From positions 5,265 to 69,264 of the forward strand of contig JBDRZZ010000008.1 in the NCBI GenBank assembly GCA_039804165.1: a stretch of 64,000 nucleotides of DNA, read 5' to 3'. Every line of letters begins with the position of its first letter. Position 1 is the stretch's first letter. The stretch comes from a candidate division WOR-3 bacterium (GTDB lineage: Bacteria; Hydrothermota; UBA3072). Of the stretch, positions 17,049-27,139 are shown piece after piece. Under the pieces are notes generated by a model. The model made no database searches. It was not told the origin of the DNA and saw only the letters and a list, made by a program, of their open reading frames with translations. A program made the position numbers and the translations under genes.

Positions 17049-18596
17049 TTATCTTTTTACAATCGCAATATCCTTTGTTACCACGGCTAATATTTCTCTT
17101 CCCCGGTATAAAATTGCAATTATTTTTACTTTTAACTCTCCAACTCCCTCCGGGAGATTATTTGCTTCAAATTCTCTATTTAGAATTATTCTTCCTGCAT
17201 CTTCTGGAATGACTTTCCAAATTATTTGGTAGTCGGTAAAATCCGTGTTTATTAAAAGAGGTGTTGTAGAACCTTCTACAATTTTTTCTATAGCTGTAAG
17301 AGAAGTGTTGTAATCCTTGTCTTTAGAGAATAACTCCGTGGTTGGACTATCTATATTATTTCTTTCCCCTATTACAATTAATGATCTTCCAGGTTTAACG
17401 TTAATTCCCAGGCCGGCTTCAGCAACCAAGAAGCCTGCTCCTACCCTTTTTGGAATGAAGACCCCATTATTGTTTACATACCCGAGATCCTCAGGGATTA
17501 CCTTCCATTTTACTAAGATTCCTTCTGCATTTTCTACAGTGAAAGAATATTCTCGCCCAATTTCTTGAGAATCAAAATATTTAAAAGAAGGTGTTATTGA
17601 TAAAGCTTTTATTTCGGTGGATTTTATAGATACTTCTGCAGAGACAATTCCTTTTCCAAATCTTTGAGGTAAAATTGCAACAACTCTACCTTTTGTTGGA
17701 ATTTTACCTGCGATAAATGTGCCATCCTTTTTAATTGTCCCACATCTTCTCGGTATTACTTCCCACCGAATAGGAAGATTTATATCTCTAAATCCTTCTC
17801 CAATAAGTTTGAACCGAACGGTTTCTCCAGGTTTAAGCTCTACTTTCTCTGGAATTATTCTTATTCCCATTTCTCCACTTATCACCACAATTGCACGCTC
17901 TTGAAATCCATTTTTCTCTGCCACTATTACTGTTTTTCCAGGAAGGTTTGCGGTGAATAAACCTGTAGGTGTTAATTCACCTAATTTTTCACCTTCAATT
18001 TTCCAAGAGACTCCTTCTTCAGCTACAAACTGAACTGTTTCCCCTATTTTTAACTTCTTAAATTTTGGTGTTATTTTAAGAGAACTAACTTTTCCTTTTA
18101 CTCTAATAAATGCTGTTTCTACTTCTCCGTTTTCCAAAATAGCAATGACTCTGCCTTTTCCTGGGTTTTTTGCGATGAAGGAGCTATTTTCTATATCTCC
18201 TATATTAGGAGGGAAACATTTCCAGGTTTTTGCTTTACTCCCAGAAATTGTGAAGGTTATTTTCTCCCCCTTTTCTAAAATCGCAAATGATGGGAATATT
18301 TTTGCCTTTTCTTCTTCCTTACTTATCCTTATATAAGCAAACCCTTGCACAGTTTCTCCTTTTAATTCAGCTTTGCATCGAAGGACCCCTCTACCTTCTT
18401 CTTTGGCTATAAAAATTTCATTATAAACTTCTCCGAGGGAATTAGGAGTTACATCAAAACTTAATTTTCCTGAAAGAGGGTTACCTTCTTCATCTAATAA
18501 TTTAACAGTGAAAGGAATTTTTTCTCCCACTTTGCCCTTAATAGGATTTGGGAATATATAAACTTCTAAAGATAATAATAAAAATATAAACATCAT
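17049..18596 (-). CDS. Secreted protein with bacterial Ig-like (BIG2-type) repeats
   Basis: The 515-residue product has a short N-terminal signal ('MMFIFLLLSLEVYIFPNP') and five or six repeats of about 80 residues. They have the BIG2/invasin signature 'L.I.P....L..GE...F', then 'W.V.P...G.I...G.F.A...G...V.A', for example 'LKITPKFKKLKIGETVQFVAEEGVSWKI'. Such repeats form stalks of adhesins and outer-surface proteins. There is no sorting domain or membrane anchor at the C-terminus. It is the last gene of a minus-strand operon and overlaps the anti-sigma gene by 4 bases. It may be the structural product or sensor partner of the sigma/anti-sigma pair. Confidence 0.75.
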   Translation of the reverse strand: MMFIFLLLSLEVYIFPNPIKGKVGEKIPFTVKLLDEEGNPLSGKLSFDVTPNSLGEVYNEIFIAKEEGRGVLRCKAELKGETVQGFAYIRISKEEEKAKIFPSFAILEKGEKITFTISGSKAKTWKCFPPNIGDIENSSFIAKNPGKGRVIAILENGEVETAFIRVKGKVSSLKITPKFKKLKIGETVQFVAEEGVSWKIEGEKLGELTPTGLFTANLPGKTVIVAEKNGFQERAIVVISGEMGIRIIPEKVELKPGETVRFKLIGEGFRDINLPIRWEVIPRRCGTIKKDGTFIAGKIPTKGRVVAILPQRFGKGIVSAEVSIKSTEIKALSITPSFKYFDSQEIGREYSFTVENAEGILVKWKVIPEDLGYVNNNGVFIPKRVGAGFLVAEAGLGINVKPGRSLIVIGERNNIDSPTTELFSKDKDYNTSLTAIEKIVEGSTTPLLINTDFTDYQIIWKVIPEDAGRIILNREFEANNLPEGVGELKVKIIAILYRGREILAVVTKDIAIVKR

Positions 18597-19330
18597 CCCT
18601 CCTTATAGAAGGTTATTGCTTTCTCCTCCAGGGTCTTAATAGAAAGGTAGTGAAGCCCTTCTTCCAGAGGAGGTAAGAACTCTTTATCTAAATACAAAAC
18701 ATTAGAAATTATCTTATAATTTTTTATTTCTTCTCCATCGATCTTAATTTCTATTCTTTCTACTGGTTTTTCTAAAACAAGAACAATTTCAAAGTTTTCT
18801 CCTACCACTGCTCCTTCCTCTGGAAAGACAAAATGAATTTCTTCGGAAGAGGGTGTTTCTAAAGGTTCATTCATAATGTTTATTTTCGTTTCTTTCTTTA
18901 CAATTTCTTTTATTTCGGATTTTGGAATGCTTTCTTTTGTTTTTATCTCTTCTTGTGATTTTTCTTGGATTTTTTGGGTTTCTGCTAAAGATGTTGTAGG
19001 CTTATATCTTAGGTAGAAAACTGTGAAAAACAATATAAAAATGGCTGCAGCACTTAATACTATGTAATTCCATCTAAGGATTGGTCTTACTCCTTGTAAG
19101 GATTCTTTTTTAATAGTATTTTTAAGGATTATATCGATTAATCCAGAAGGACATTGGACTTCCTCTATTTGAGATTGGAAAATTCTTAAAAGTTTTTTTC
19201 TCTCTCTTATTTTTCCCTTACATAAATTGCAGATTTTTAAATGAGTTTCCAATTCTTTTTTCTCTTTTTCGGTAAGCTCATTATCTAAATAACCTTGTAT
19301 TAATTCCTCATATTTTTGATGTTTTCTCAT
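18593..19330 (-). CDS. Zinc-finger anti-sigma factor, membrane bound
   Basis: The 245-residue product starts with a ZAS-type anti-sigma domain: 'LIQGYLDNELTEKEKKELETHLKICNLCKG' holds the HxxxCxxC zinc site (His30, Cys34, Cys37). One membrane span follows (about 88-107, 'VLSAAAIFILFFTVFYLRY'). The outside part is a Glu/Lys/Ser-rich linker and a small beta domain (about 165-245) with 'HFVFPEEGAVVGENFEIVLVLEKPVERIEIKIDG', resembling an Ig-like fold. It should sequester the ECF factor encoded just upstream until an envelope signal arrives. Start and stop each overlap neighbours by 4 bases. Confidence 0.85.
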   Translation of the reverse strand: MRKHQKYEELIQGYLDNELTEKEKKELETHLKICNLCKGKIRERKKLLRIFQSQIEEVQCPSGLIDIILKNTIKKESLQGVRPILRWNYIVLSAAAIFILFFTVFYLRYKPTTSLAETQKIQEKSQEEIKTKESIPKSEIKEIVKKETKINIMNEPLETPSSEEIHFVFPEEGAVVGENFEIVLVLEKPVERIEIKIDGEEIKNYKIISNVLYLDKEFLPPLEEGLHYLSIKTLEEKAITFYKEG

Positions 19331-19860
19331 ATTTTTTCCTTTAATAATTTTTCAAGTTTTGAAATTGTTCTATTTAACCTTGATCGCACAGTTCCTATTG
19401 GAATTTGGAGAATCTCTGATATTGTTGAGTAATCACAATTCTCATAGTATCGAAGGATTAAAACTTCCTGGTGTTTTTTAGGGAGAGATTTAATTAGGTT
19501 TTTTATAAGGTTCTCATCTGAGCTCTTAAGAATGAATTTTTCTGGGTTACTTTCATTAGTAGGATGTTTAACAACATCTTCGAGGGAAATTATATTTTTT
19601 TCATAAATTTTATCTTTGCGGTATTTAAAAACTGTGTTTAGAGCAATTCTATAAAGCCAGGTGTATATAGAAGATTCTCCTCTAAAAGCTTCAAATCCCT
19701 TCCAGGCTTTTGTGAAAACCTCTTGGGTTAATTCTTTTGCTATTTCATAATTATTAGTCATATTGTAAATCATTTTGTAAATCCTTGAAGTATTATTTCT
19801 AACAATTTTTTCAAATGTTTCTTTTCTTTCTTCATTTTTTATATTCCTCCTTAATTCCAT
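19327..19860 (-). CDS. RNA polymerase ECF-type sigma factor, second copy
   Basis: The 177-residue product has region 2 ('YEIAKELTQEVFTKAWKGFEAFRGESSIYTWLYRIALNTVFKYRK') and region 4 ('LPKKHQEVLILRYYENCDYSTISEILQIPIGTVRSRLNRTISKL'), both canonical. It is coupled to the zinc-finger anti-sigma gene by a 4-base overlap. The ATG at 19860 lies only 7 bases after an ECF-type -10 box, so the message may be leaderless. A strong AAGGAGG lies inside codons 3-5 and points to an out-of-frame ATG opening a 21-codon frame. No better in-frame start exists downstream before region 2. Confidence 0.92.
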   Translation of the reverse strand: MELRRNIKNEERKETFEKIVRNNTSRIYKMIYNMTNNYEIAKELTQEVFTKAWKGFEAFRGESSIYTWLYRIALNTVFKYRKDKIYEKNIISLEDVVKHPTNESNPEKFILKSSDENLIKNLIKSLPKKHQEVLILRYYENCDYSTISEILQIPIGTVRSRLNRTISKLEKLLKEKI

Positions 19861-19867
19861 TTTTTAT

Positions 19868-19895
19868 TTAGATAAAAAATTCTCTATTTAGTTCC
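19868..19895 (-). promoter_or_regulatory. Candidate ECF promoter of the second sigma operon
   Basis: On the minus strand GGAACT (19890-19895) and ATCTAA (19868-19873) are 16 bases apart. The -35 side reads GGAACTAAATAGAG, nearly the same as GGAACTAAATTAGAG at the + strand site 7820. It starts at the base next to the stop of the beta-barrel gene and ends 7 bases before the sigma ATG. This implies autoregulation, or cross-regulation between the two ECF factors. Confidence 0.55.
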
Positions 19896-21395
19896 TTAAA
19901 ATTCGTATTCATATATTATTCGAAGCAAGTGGTGTTTATACCCTTCTTCAAGATATGGATAATAATTTATATTAAGCCTTCCAAATTCTTCCAAGTTGAG
20001 CCTTCCATCTAAATTTAAGCTAAAACTTGTTTTTTCTCTACTCCTTACTGCAGAGAGACCAAAACTGAGAAGATGCCTTCTAAAATACCAAATGAAATTT
20101 GAAAGGAATCGGAGAGATTCGGTTTCTTTTATGGAAATTGTTTTTTCTTGTCCAAATGTATTTTCTAAATGTAAAGTCTTAAAAGATGATTCAAAGCCAA
20201 GACCTATATAATAATATTTTTCTTCGTAAAATTCTGGGAACTTAGCCCACTGATATTCAAAGATAGGGGAGAAAAGGTCTTTTATATCCCACTTGAATAT
20301 TTGAGAAATAGAGAATCCTATGGTTTTATTTTCTTCATAGGCAAGATAATCAAAATTAGTAGATAAAAATTTGGATTGGTATACTCCATTTGTAAAAAAA
20401 GAGGTTCTCCCTGAATAAAGATATGAATTTCCGAGAGTTAAATAACCATCTTCAACTTTTCTAATACCTGCTTCAATCCTATTTTGATTTCGTTCGATGT
20501 TTATTTTTCCTTCAAAGGCTTTTCCTTTTAGAGTTGAATCTTCATAAAGATTTGGATTTCCAATTGAGAAGAAAGTCTTCACATTTAAAGAAAAATCCTC
20601 CATTATTTTCATTTCTAATTCTCCGCCTAATAGAAAAGACTCCTGTGGATCAACAATAATAAGACGATTTATATTTGAAGTATCATCTTTTCCGTAAAAG
20701 CTTGTAAGACCAAGGATAAAAGGATTTCTTTTTAAGCTCAATTTTCCTCCTAAAAGCCATCTTGGATATTCCGAGAATAAAGAGTCATAATTGCGTATAT
20801 ATAAAAATAAAGGGAGAATAAATAAATTGTCCACACTTATTTCGCCTGAAAATCCAAGACCTTTAGGAGAGCAAATTGTTAATTCATCAAAGTATGGAGA
20901 GATGTATCCTGCCTCTAAGTAAGTTTTTTCTCTTGAATAGCTTAAAAAAGGTGCCCAGACCCTTTGGAATTCGGGATCATAATATAGAGAAGCCCTTAGA
21001 GAGTTTTTGTCTTTATAAATAGAAAAATCTAAGCCAAAGATTTTCCCATTTGGTTTATAATAAGAAGAATCTGGGCAATAATAGTTTTGGGTTCCGATTG
21101 AGAAGCTTCCTGTGAAGATAAAAGGTATTTCTTCTTTTTTCATTACAAAAAAAGACCATTCTTGAGACTCTTTTTCGGTTTTTACTGTTATATTGTGATT
21201 CCCTTTAGGGAGATTATTAATTTCTGAAAAGAAATAGGTGGAGGTAATTTCACCTGGTAAAGCTTTTCCATCTAAATATATCAATATGGATTCTTCTTTA
21301 AGCGGAGGATCAAACAGAATGGTTATATCAAAAGGAAGATAAGTTGAATCCTTTGGAGAAATAAGAATAAGAGCAGAAATAATTATTTCTAACAT
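19896..21395 (-). CDS. Outer-membrane beta-barrel protein with N-terminal Ig-like domain
   Basis: The 499-residue product has a very short hydrophobic N-terminus ('MLEIIISALILIS'). A small Ig-like segment follows (about 18-90, 'DITILFDPPLKEESILIYLDGKALPGE'). Then come some 20 alternating amphipathic strands rich in Tyr and Phe, ending in 'LLRIIYEYEF', the C-terminal aromatic signal of barrel proteins. No specific family was recognised. A candidate promoter (21407-21435) leaves an untranslated leader of only about 5 bases and no ribosome site. Its position upstream of the sigma operon suggests a shared envelope role. Confidence 0.65.
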   Translation of the reverse strand: MLEIIISALILISPKDSTYLPFDITILFDPPLKEESILIYLDGKALPGEITSTYFFSEINNLPKGNHNITVKTEKESQEWSFFVMKKEEIPFIFTGSFSIGTQNYYCPDSSYYKPNGKIFGLDFSIYKDKNSLRASLYYDPEFQRVWAPFLSYSREKTYLEAGYISPYFDELTICSPKGLGFSGEISVDNLFILPLFLYIRNYDSLFSEYPRWLLGGKLSLKRNPFILGLTSFYGKDDTSNINRLIIVDPQESFLLGGELEMKIMEDFSLNVKTFFSIGNPNLYEDSTLKGKAFEGKINIERNQNRIEAGIRKVEDGYLTLGNSYLYSGRTSFFTNGVYQSKFLSTNFDYLAYEENKTIGFSISQIFKWDIKDLFSPIFEYQWAKFPEFYEEKYYYIGLGFESSFKTLHLENTFGQEKTISIKETESLRFLSNFIWYFRRHLLSFGLSAVRSREKTSFSLNLDGRLNLEEFGRLNINYYPYLEEGYKHHLLRIIYEYEF

Positions 21396-21406
21396 ATTTT
21401 AGAATA

Positions 21407-21435
21407 AATTTATCGCATTTTAATTGTCTCGTCAA
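21407..21435 (-). promoter_or_regulatory. Candidate promoter of the beta-barrel gene
   Basis: On the minus strand TTGACG (21430-21435) and TAAATT (21407-21412) are 17 bases apart. Only 11 bases separate the -10 box from the ATG at 21395, and no Shine-Dalgarno is present. Confidence 0.45.
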
Positions 21436-21464
21436 GTTTATTTAATTTTTTAATTGGATTTTGG

Positions 21465-23306
21465 TTATGGCCCTCTTTTTCTTTCTCCAAGAAGTATTAT
21501 ATCTCTGAGATTTTCTATGCTTTTTGCTCTTATCCATCTATCCATAAAATCAGATTCTCTTACAATCTGTGCAATAGAAGTAAGAACTCTCAAGTGAAAA
21601 TTCCTTTCATCTTTTGTTCCTATGAGAACGAAAATGGCTTTCACCTTCGGAAATTCTTCTCCCCAATTTACACCTTCTTTAGCTCTGGCAAGAAGAATGT
21701 TAAATTGTTTTTCACCTTGGATTATTATATGGGGTATTGCTATATCAGAGTTTATTGCAGTCGGACTTTCTTTTTCTCTTTCTATGAAAAGATGATAAAG
21801 CTTCTCTTTAGGTATACCAATGGATGGAGAAAGTTTTTCTGCTACGAGTTTGAAAAAATTATTTAAATCTATTTTTTCTTTGATATCCAAAATTGAGCAT
21901 TTTTCAATTAGTTCATCTAAACGATCTTTTTGAATTTTATCTCTTTCTCTAATTATTTCTTTTAATTCATTTTCGAGAGAATGAGAAGTTAATTCTTTTG
22001 CTGTTATTCTTTCAATTAGATATAAAAGGGCAAATTCCTCTTTTCTTTTTGATCTCCCATAGATTAGGTAAGTGATAAGAGCTCCTGCTACAAGAAATAT
22101 GACAATTAAAATGGCTTCTCTCCCCATTTCAAGAATAAAAAATGCAGAGCCTATTAATCCAGTTATCTGTGGAAAAGGATAAATGGGACTTTTAAATCTT
22201 GGTCTATAGTTTCCTATCCCACTTTGCCTCATAACTATCACAGCGCAAGAAGAGAGGAAATAAGTCATTATAAGGACAATCGAGGCAGCTTCTATAAGGA
22301 TATCTAACGGAAAGAATAAAGAAATTATCATGACTGTTCCAGTTAGGAGAATGGCGAGATGTGGTGTGCAAAATTTCTTGTTTGTTTGCTGAAGAATCTT
22401 AGGGAGAAGATTATCTCGACTCATTGCAAGTGGATATCTTGAGGCAGACATAATACTGGCATTTGCTGTAGAAATAAAGGCAAAAATTGCAGCAATACTT
22501 AAGAGAACTCTACCCCATTCTCCCATGAAGGTAGAGGCTCCATCAGAAATGGGAGTTAGAGAGTTATCTAAAGAATTTCCAAGGACTCCTCCTGTGACAA
22601 GAACCATAAGGATGTAAAGTGTTCCTATTGTTAGAAGAGAAAAAATCATTGCTAAAGGTATAATTCTTTCTGGCTCTTTTACTTCCTCTGCAATGCTTGC
22701 AATCTTTAAAATACCTCCGTAGGAGACAAAAACAAAACCTGCAGTAGAAAAGATCGCGCGAAATCCCTTAGAAGCAAAACCTCTAAAATGCTCTACTTTA
22801 ATATTTGGGATTCCTAAGGTAATATAAAGAATCATTACTCCAAGGAGAAAAACGACCAAAACAACTTGTGCTCTTCCTGCCTCTTTAATTCCTATTATGT
22901 TAAGAACTATGAATATTATACAAAGGCTGATTGAGATAAAATGGATGTTAAGATCAACTAAGATAGAGGTAAACTCAGCCATACCCACCAAAGCAAAAGC
23001 TCCCTTAAGAGATAAAGAAAACCAAGTTAAAAGTCCATCGACAGTGCCTACTAAAGGTCCCATACTCCTTGTGACATAAAAATATGCTCCTCCAGCCTTT
23101 GGCATTGCAGATACAAGCTCTGCTTGAGATAGAATTCCTGTTAAAGCAAGGCATCCTGCAATAAAATAAGAGATTATTACAGCAGGGCCTGCTCTTAAAT
23201 AAGCGATTCCTGGTAAAATAAAGATTCCAGAGCTTATCATCGCTCCAGAAGCAACACAAAAGATCTCAATAAAATTAAGCTTTTTGGATAATTTTGAATT
23301 TCTCAT
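21465..23306 (-). CDS. APC-family amino acid permease fused to a PTS EIIA-type domain
   Basis: The 613-residue product begins with a 12-span APC permease (residues about 8-415), with the family motif 'GAMISSGIFILPG' and 'PKAGGAYFYVTRSMG'. Typical APC transporters end near residue 450. Here a charged helical linker (about 420-480) leads to a PTS_EIIA_2-like domain (about 485-605). It has the active-site pattern 'SDIAIPH', with His526 in the place of the phosphorylated histidine. The fusion suggests control of amino acid uptake by phosphorylation or by small-molecule binding. The ATG lies 5 bases after a perfect TATAAT, so the message is probably leaderless. The substrate is unknown. Confidence 0.88.
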   Translation of the reverse strand: MRNSKLSKKLNFIEIFCVASGAMISSGIFILPGIAYLRAGPAVIISYFIAGCLALTGILSQAELVSAMPKAGGAYFYVTRSMGPLVGTVDGLLTWFSLSLKGAFALVGMAEFTSILVDLNIHFISISLCIIFIVLNIIGIKEAGRAQVVLVVFLLGVMILYITLGIPNIKVEHFRGFASKGFRAIFSTAGFVFVSYGGILKIASIAEEVKEPERIIPLAMIFSLLTIGTLYILMVLVTGGVLGNSLDNSLTPISDGASTFMGEWGRVLLSIAAIFAFISTANASIMSASRYPLAMSRDNLLPKILQQTNKKFCTPHLAILLTGTVMIISLFFPLDILIEAASIVLIMTYFLSSCAVIVMRQSGIGNYRPRFKSPIYPFPQITGLIGSAFFILEMGREAILIVIFLVAGALITYLIYGRSKRKEEFALLYLIERITAKELTSHSLENELKEIIRERDKIQKDRLDELIEKCSILDIKEKIDLNNFFKLVAEKLSPSIGIPKEKLYHLFIEREKESPTAINSDIAIPHIIIQGEKQFNILLARAKEGVNWGEEFPKVKAIFVLIGTKDERNFHLRVLTSIAQIVRESDFMDRWIRAKSIENLRDIILLGERKRGP

Positions 23307-23311
23307 AGCCC

Positions 23312-23340
23312 ATTATAGTGAGGGAAGGGGAATAAGTCAA
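23312..23340 (-). promoter_or_regulatory. Promoter of the permease gene, giving a leaderless transcript
   Basis: On the minus strand TTGACT (23335-23340) and TATAAT (23312-23317) are 17 bases apart. The start codon follows the -10 box after only 5 bases, so transcription should begin at or beside the ATG. No ribosome site precedes the ATG. Confidence 0.7.
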
Positions 23341-23366
23341 GTAATTTTAACTAAAGATTCTAAAAC

Positions 23367-23396
23367 AAAAATAGGGGAAATAATCCCCTATTTTTG
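23367..23396 (-). terminator. Terminator after the secreted CBM-like protein gene
   Basis: A hairpin with stem AAAATAGGGG/CCCCTATTTT and a 5-6 base loop is bounded by A and T runs, so it works on either strand. It ends the minus-strand gene at 23421 and insulates the permease promoter. Confidence 0.75.
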
Positions 23397-23420
23397 AGAA
23401 ATTTTATAACATTTCTATGG

Positions 23421-24227
23421 TTATTTAAAAATTATGAGTTTGCTCTTTTTCGTCACTTTACCTGCAACAAGTTTTACTATGTAAATTCCTCCTGGAGCCT
23501 CTACTTTGAATTCGTGGGTCCCTTTAGTCATCACCCCTGGAGCTATTTCAGCTATTTTTGTACCTGTGAGATTGTAAACACTTATTAAGATAGGAGCAGA
23601 CTCATCCAATGAAAACTTTATTTTATTTATTGAAGGTTCAAGAGTGATCTTTTCTGGGTCGCTAAATAGATTAACTCCAGAACCACCTTGCCGAGAGACA
23701 CTGGAAACTAAATCTACGTAAACCGTGCATTCCGGACTTTCTACAGCGCTTGTGAATTCAATTCCCGCTCTTATTATGGGAAGAGTTAATTCGGATATGT
23801 CACACCAATTACAATGCCATTCATCTTTTGGAAGGGAAGCCCAACTTTGATAGTGACCATGCCACCCCCAACTTTCGTTCTGGATAAAAGGTTGCATGCT
23901 ACTCATTGCATCATCATATCCACTAGGCAAATACACCCAAAAGAATACAGTATCTCCAAACTGAAGATCACTGGTTAAAGGAGTATTATCTGCACCAAAA
24001 GCCCATTTCATCTTCCCCGTTCCTTGAGGATCGTTAAAGACTACCTTTAAAGAATAGTTTCCCTCGTAAGCAATATCACTGGATCGTTCTATTAAACTTA
24101 TTGGGCACCACGCTTGTTCATATAGATTTCCATTGAATGGTTGTTCTTCGGTTTCAAAATCAAAAGTTCCTTTTCCAAATAATGTTAAAGAAAAAACTAT
24201 AATACATACCCCTATTAATTTCTTCAT
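23421..24227 (-). CDS. Secreted protein with C-terminal type IX-like sorting domain
   Basis: I place the start at 24227 (268 residues) because AAGGAGG precedes it closely; an in-frame ATG at 24296 would add 23 non-signal residues. A signal peptide is present ('MKKLIGVCIIVFSLTLFG'). Residues about 20-180 form a jelly-roll-like beta domain starting 'GTFDFETEEQPFNG', with 'YEGNYSLKVVFNDPQ', as in carbohydrate-binding modules. The last 75 residues ('NKIKFSLDESAPILISVYNLTGTKIAEIAPG', 'PGGIYIVKLVAGKVTKKSKLIIFK') form a Por-type sorting domain. It is probably a small surface or secreted glycan-binding protein. Monocistronic, with its own promoter and terminator. Confidence 0.7.
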   Translation of the reverse strand: MKKLIGVCIIVFSLTLFGKGTFDFETEEQPFNGNLYEQAWCPISLIERSSDIAYEGNYSLKVVFNDPQGTGKMKWAFGADNTPLTSDLQFGDTVFFWVYLPSGYDDAMSSMQPFIQNESWGWHGHYQSWASLPKDEWHCNWCDISELTLPIIRAGIEFTSAVESPECTVYVDLVSSVSRQGGSGVNLFSDPEKITLEPSINKIKFSLDESAPILISVYNLTGTKIAEIAPGVMTKGTHEFKVEAPGGIYIVKLVAGKVTKKSKLIIFK

Positions 24228-24256
24228 ATCCGCCTCCTTTTTAAGATTATATTTTA

Positions 24257-24284
24257 AATATATAAAAAATTTTATTTTTGTCAA
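24257..24284 (-). promoter_or_regulatory. Promoter of the secreted protein gene at 24227
   Basis: On the minus strand TTGACA (24279-24284) and TATATT (24257-24262) are 16 bases apart. It diverges from the groES promoter; their -35 boxes are 36 bases apart. Confidence 0.65.
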
Positions 24285-24320
24285 GTGTATAACCATTTAA
24301 AACGGATTTTTATCCCCCCC

Positions 24321-24348
24321 TTGACAAATCTGATAATTGATGTATTAT
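24321..24348 (+). promoter_or_regulatory. Promoter of groES-groEL
   Basis: TTGACA (24321-24326) and TATTAT (24343-24348) are 16 bases apart, leaving a leader of about 70 bases. No CIRCE inverted repeat for the HrcA repressor was found in the leader. Confidence 0.7.
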
Positions 24349-24424
24349 TATTAATAAACTTTAGGTGGTAATTTCCTTTTAGTTTCGTTTTGGTCAAACA
24401 TAAAAAATAGAAAGGAGGTAATTT

Positions 24425-24697
24425 ATGATAGAACCAGTAGGGAGACGTGTGTTGGTTAAAAGGATTGAAGAGGAAGAAAAGAAAGGAGGAATTATAGTGC
24501 CTGATACAGCAAAGGAGAAGCCTCAGTGGGGTATTGTTGAAAATGTGGCAAAGGTTAAGAAAGATGATGATCCTCTACCTGTGAAGAAAGGGGATAAAGT
24601 TCTATTTGGAAAGTATAGTGGAACAGAAATAGAGTATGAAGGGGAAGAATATCTAATATTGAATGAAGATGATATTCTTGCGAAAATAGAAAAGTAA
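24425..24697 (+). CDS. groES: Co-chaperonin GroES
   Basis: At 90 residues it has the usual GroES length. '[37 protein letters not shown]' contains the roof beta-hairpin and the mobile loop region that docks on GroEL (about residues 17-32). '[36 protein letters not shown]' is the conserved second half. It caps the GroEL folding chamber in the cytoplasm. A strong AAGGAGG precedes the ATG, and groEL starts 16 bases after the stop in the same operon. Confidence 0.97.
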   Translation: MIEPVGRRVLVKRIEEEEKKGGIIVPDTAKEKPQWGIVENVAKVKKDDDPLPVKKGDKVLFGKYSGTEIEYEGEEYLILNEDDILAKIEK

Positions 24698-26341
<1,644 letters not shown>

Positions 26342-26361
26342 TGGAATAGGAAGAGTTTATA

Positions 26362-26392
26362 AATGGGGCAGTTAATCTGCCCCATTTTTTTT
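26362..26392 (+). terminator. groEL terminator
   Basis: The stem AATGGGGCA/TGCCCCATT has an 8-base loop and is followed by a run of eight T. The stem overlaps the last codons and stop of the converging methyltransferase gene, so the two genes share this sequence. Confidence 0.9.
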
Positions 26393-27139
26393 GGCAACGT
26401 ATAAAATTCTTCGCGTAAATTTGTCCACTTTGTTGTGTTCAAAGCATTTAAATGTATTTATAACCTTAAAATTTGAAAGCTTTAAAGCGTATTTTACTTC
26501 CTCTTCTTCGTAACCTCTTTCTTTATGAATCTCATCTATTCTTCTCCATCTTCCGTTCTCTTTGACAAAAAGAGTCAAATGAAGAGTTAGGATTTTAGAA
26601 TCTTTATCATATGAGTTTCTCCAAATACTTATAAAATTTTGATTTTCTTCTCTAACTTCTCTTCCACTAGCACATCTTAAACCATAAGGGGTGTTTAAGT
26701 CGAAAATAAAATGTCCTTCTGGTTTGAGAGCCTCTTTTATAGAGTAAAAAGCTTGAATTAGCTTTTTTAATTCAAGAAGATAATTTAGAGAATCGAACAT
26801 TGAAATTGCAAGATTGAAATAATTTAAAAAAGGTATTCTAAGAGCATTTGCTTGAACAAGAAGGAGGTCTGGCTTTTTTTCTTTTGCCACTTTTAGCATT
26901 TCTATAGAATTATCCATCCCTAAAATTGGCGTTAAGTTTCTATTTAAAAAGGGAATGGTTGAATTTCCGGTTCCACAGGTTACATCCAAAAGAGGAGTTG
27001 TTTTTATATTGAAAAGATTAATAGTTTCTAATATGTATTCAATCCACTCATCATATTTTACGTCTTTCATTAAAAGATCGTAGTATCTTGCAATATTAGT
27101 GTATGGTTTATTTGAATGGCTTAAAGACAACGGTTCCAT
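26372..27139 (-). CDS. Class I SAM-dependent methyltransferase
   Basis: The 255-residue product carries 'PLLDVTCGTGNSTIPFLNR' (motif I for S-adenosylmethionine, about residues 47-65), 'ILGMDNSIEMLKVAKEK' (motif II) and 'FDSLNYLLE' / 'GHFIFDLNTPYGL', as in the Methyltransf_25 family. The N-terminus 'NIARYYDLLMKDVKYDEWIEYI' is typical of small-molecule methyltransferases. The start at 27139 overlaps the preceding gene by 32 bases, suggesting coupling, although the Shine-Dalgarno is weak. It is the last gene of the exporter operon. The substrate is unknown. Confidence 0.85.
   Translation of the reverse strand: MEPLSLSHSNKPYTNIARYYDLLMKDVKYDEWIEYILETINLFNIKTTPLLDVTCGTGNSTIPFLNRNLTPILGMDNSIEMLKVAKEKKPDLLLVQANALRIPFLNYFNLAISMFDSLNYLLELKKLIQAFYSIKEALKPEGHFIFDLNTPYGLRCASGREVREENQNFISIWRNSYDKDSKILTLHLTLFVKENGRWRRIDEIHKERGYEEEEVKYALKLSNFKVINTFKCFEHNKVDKFTRRILYVAKKNGAD

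Noticed and set aside
24349-24424. CIRCE (HrcA) element before groES
   Set aside because: The paired TTAGCACTC/GAGTGCTAA arms are not present in the leader.
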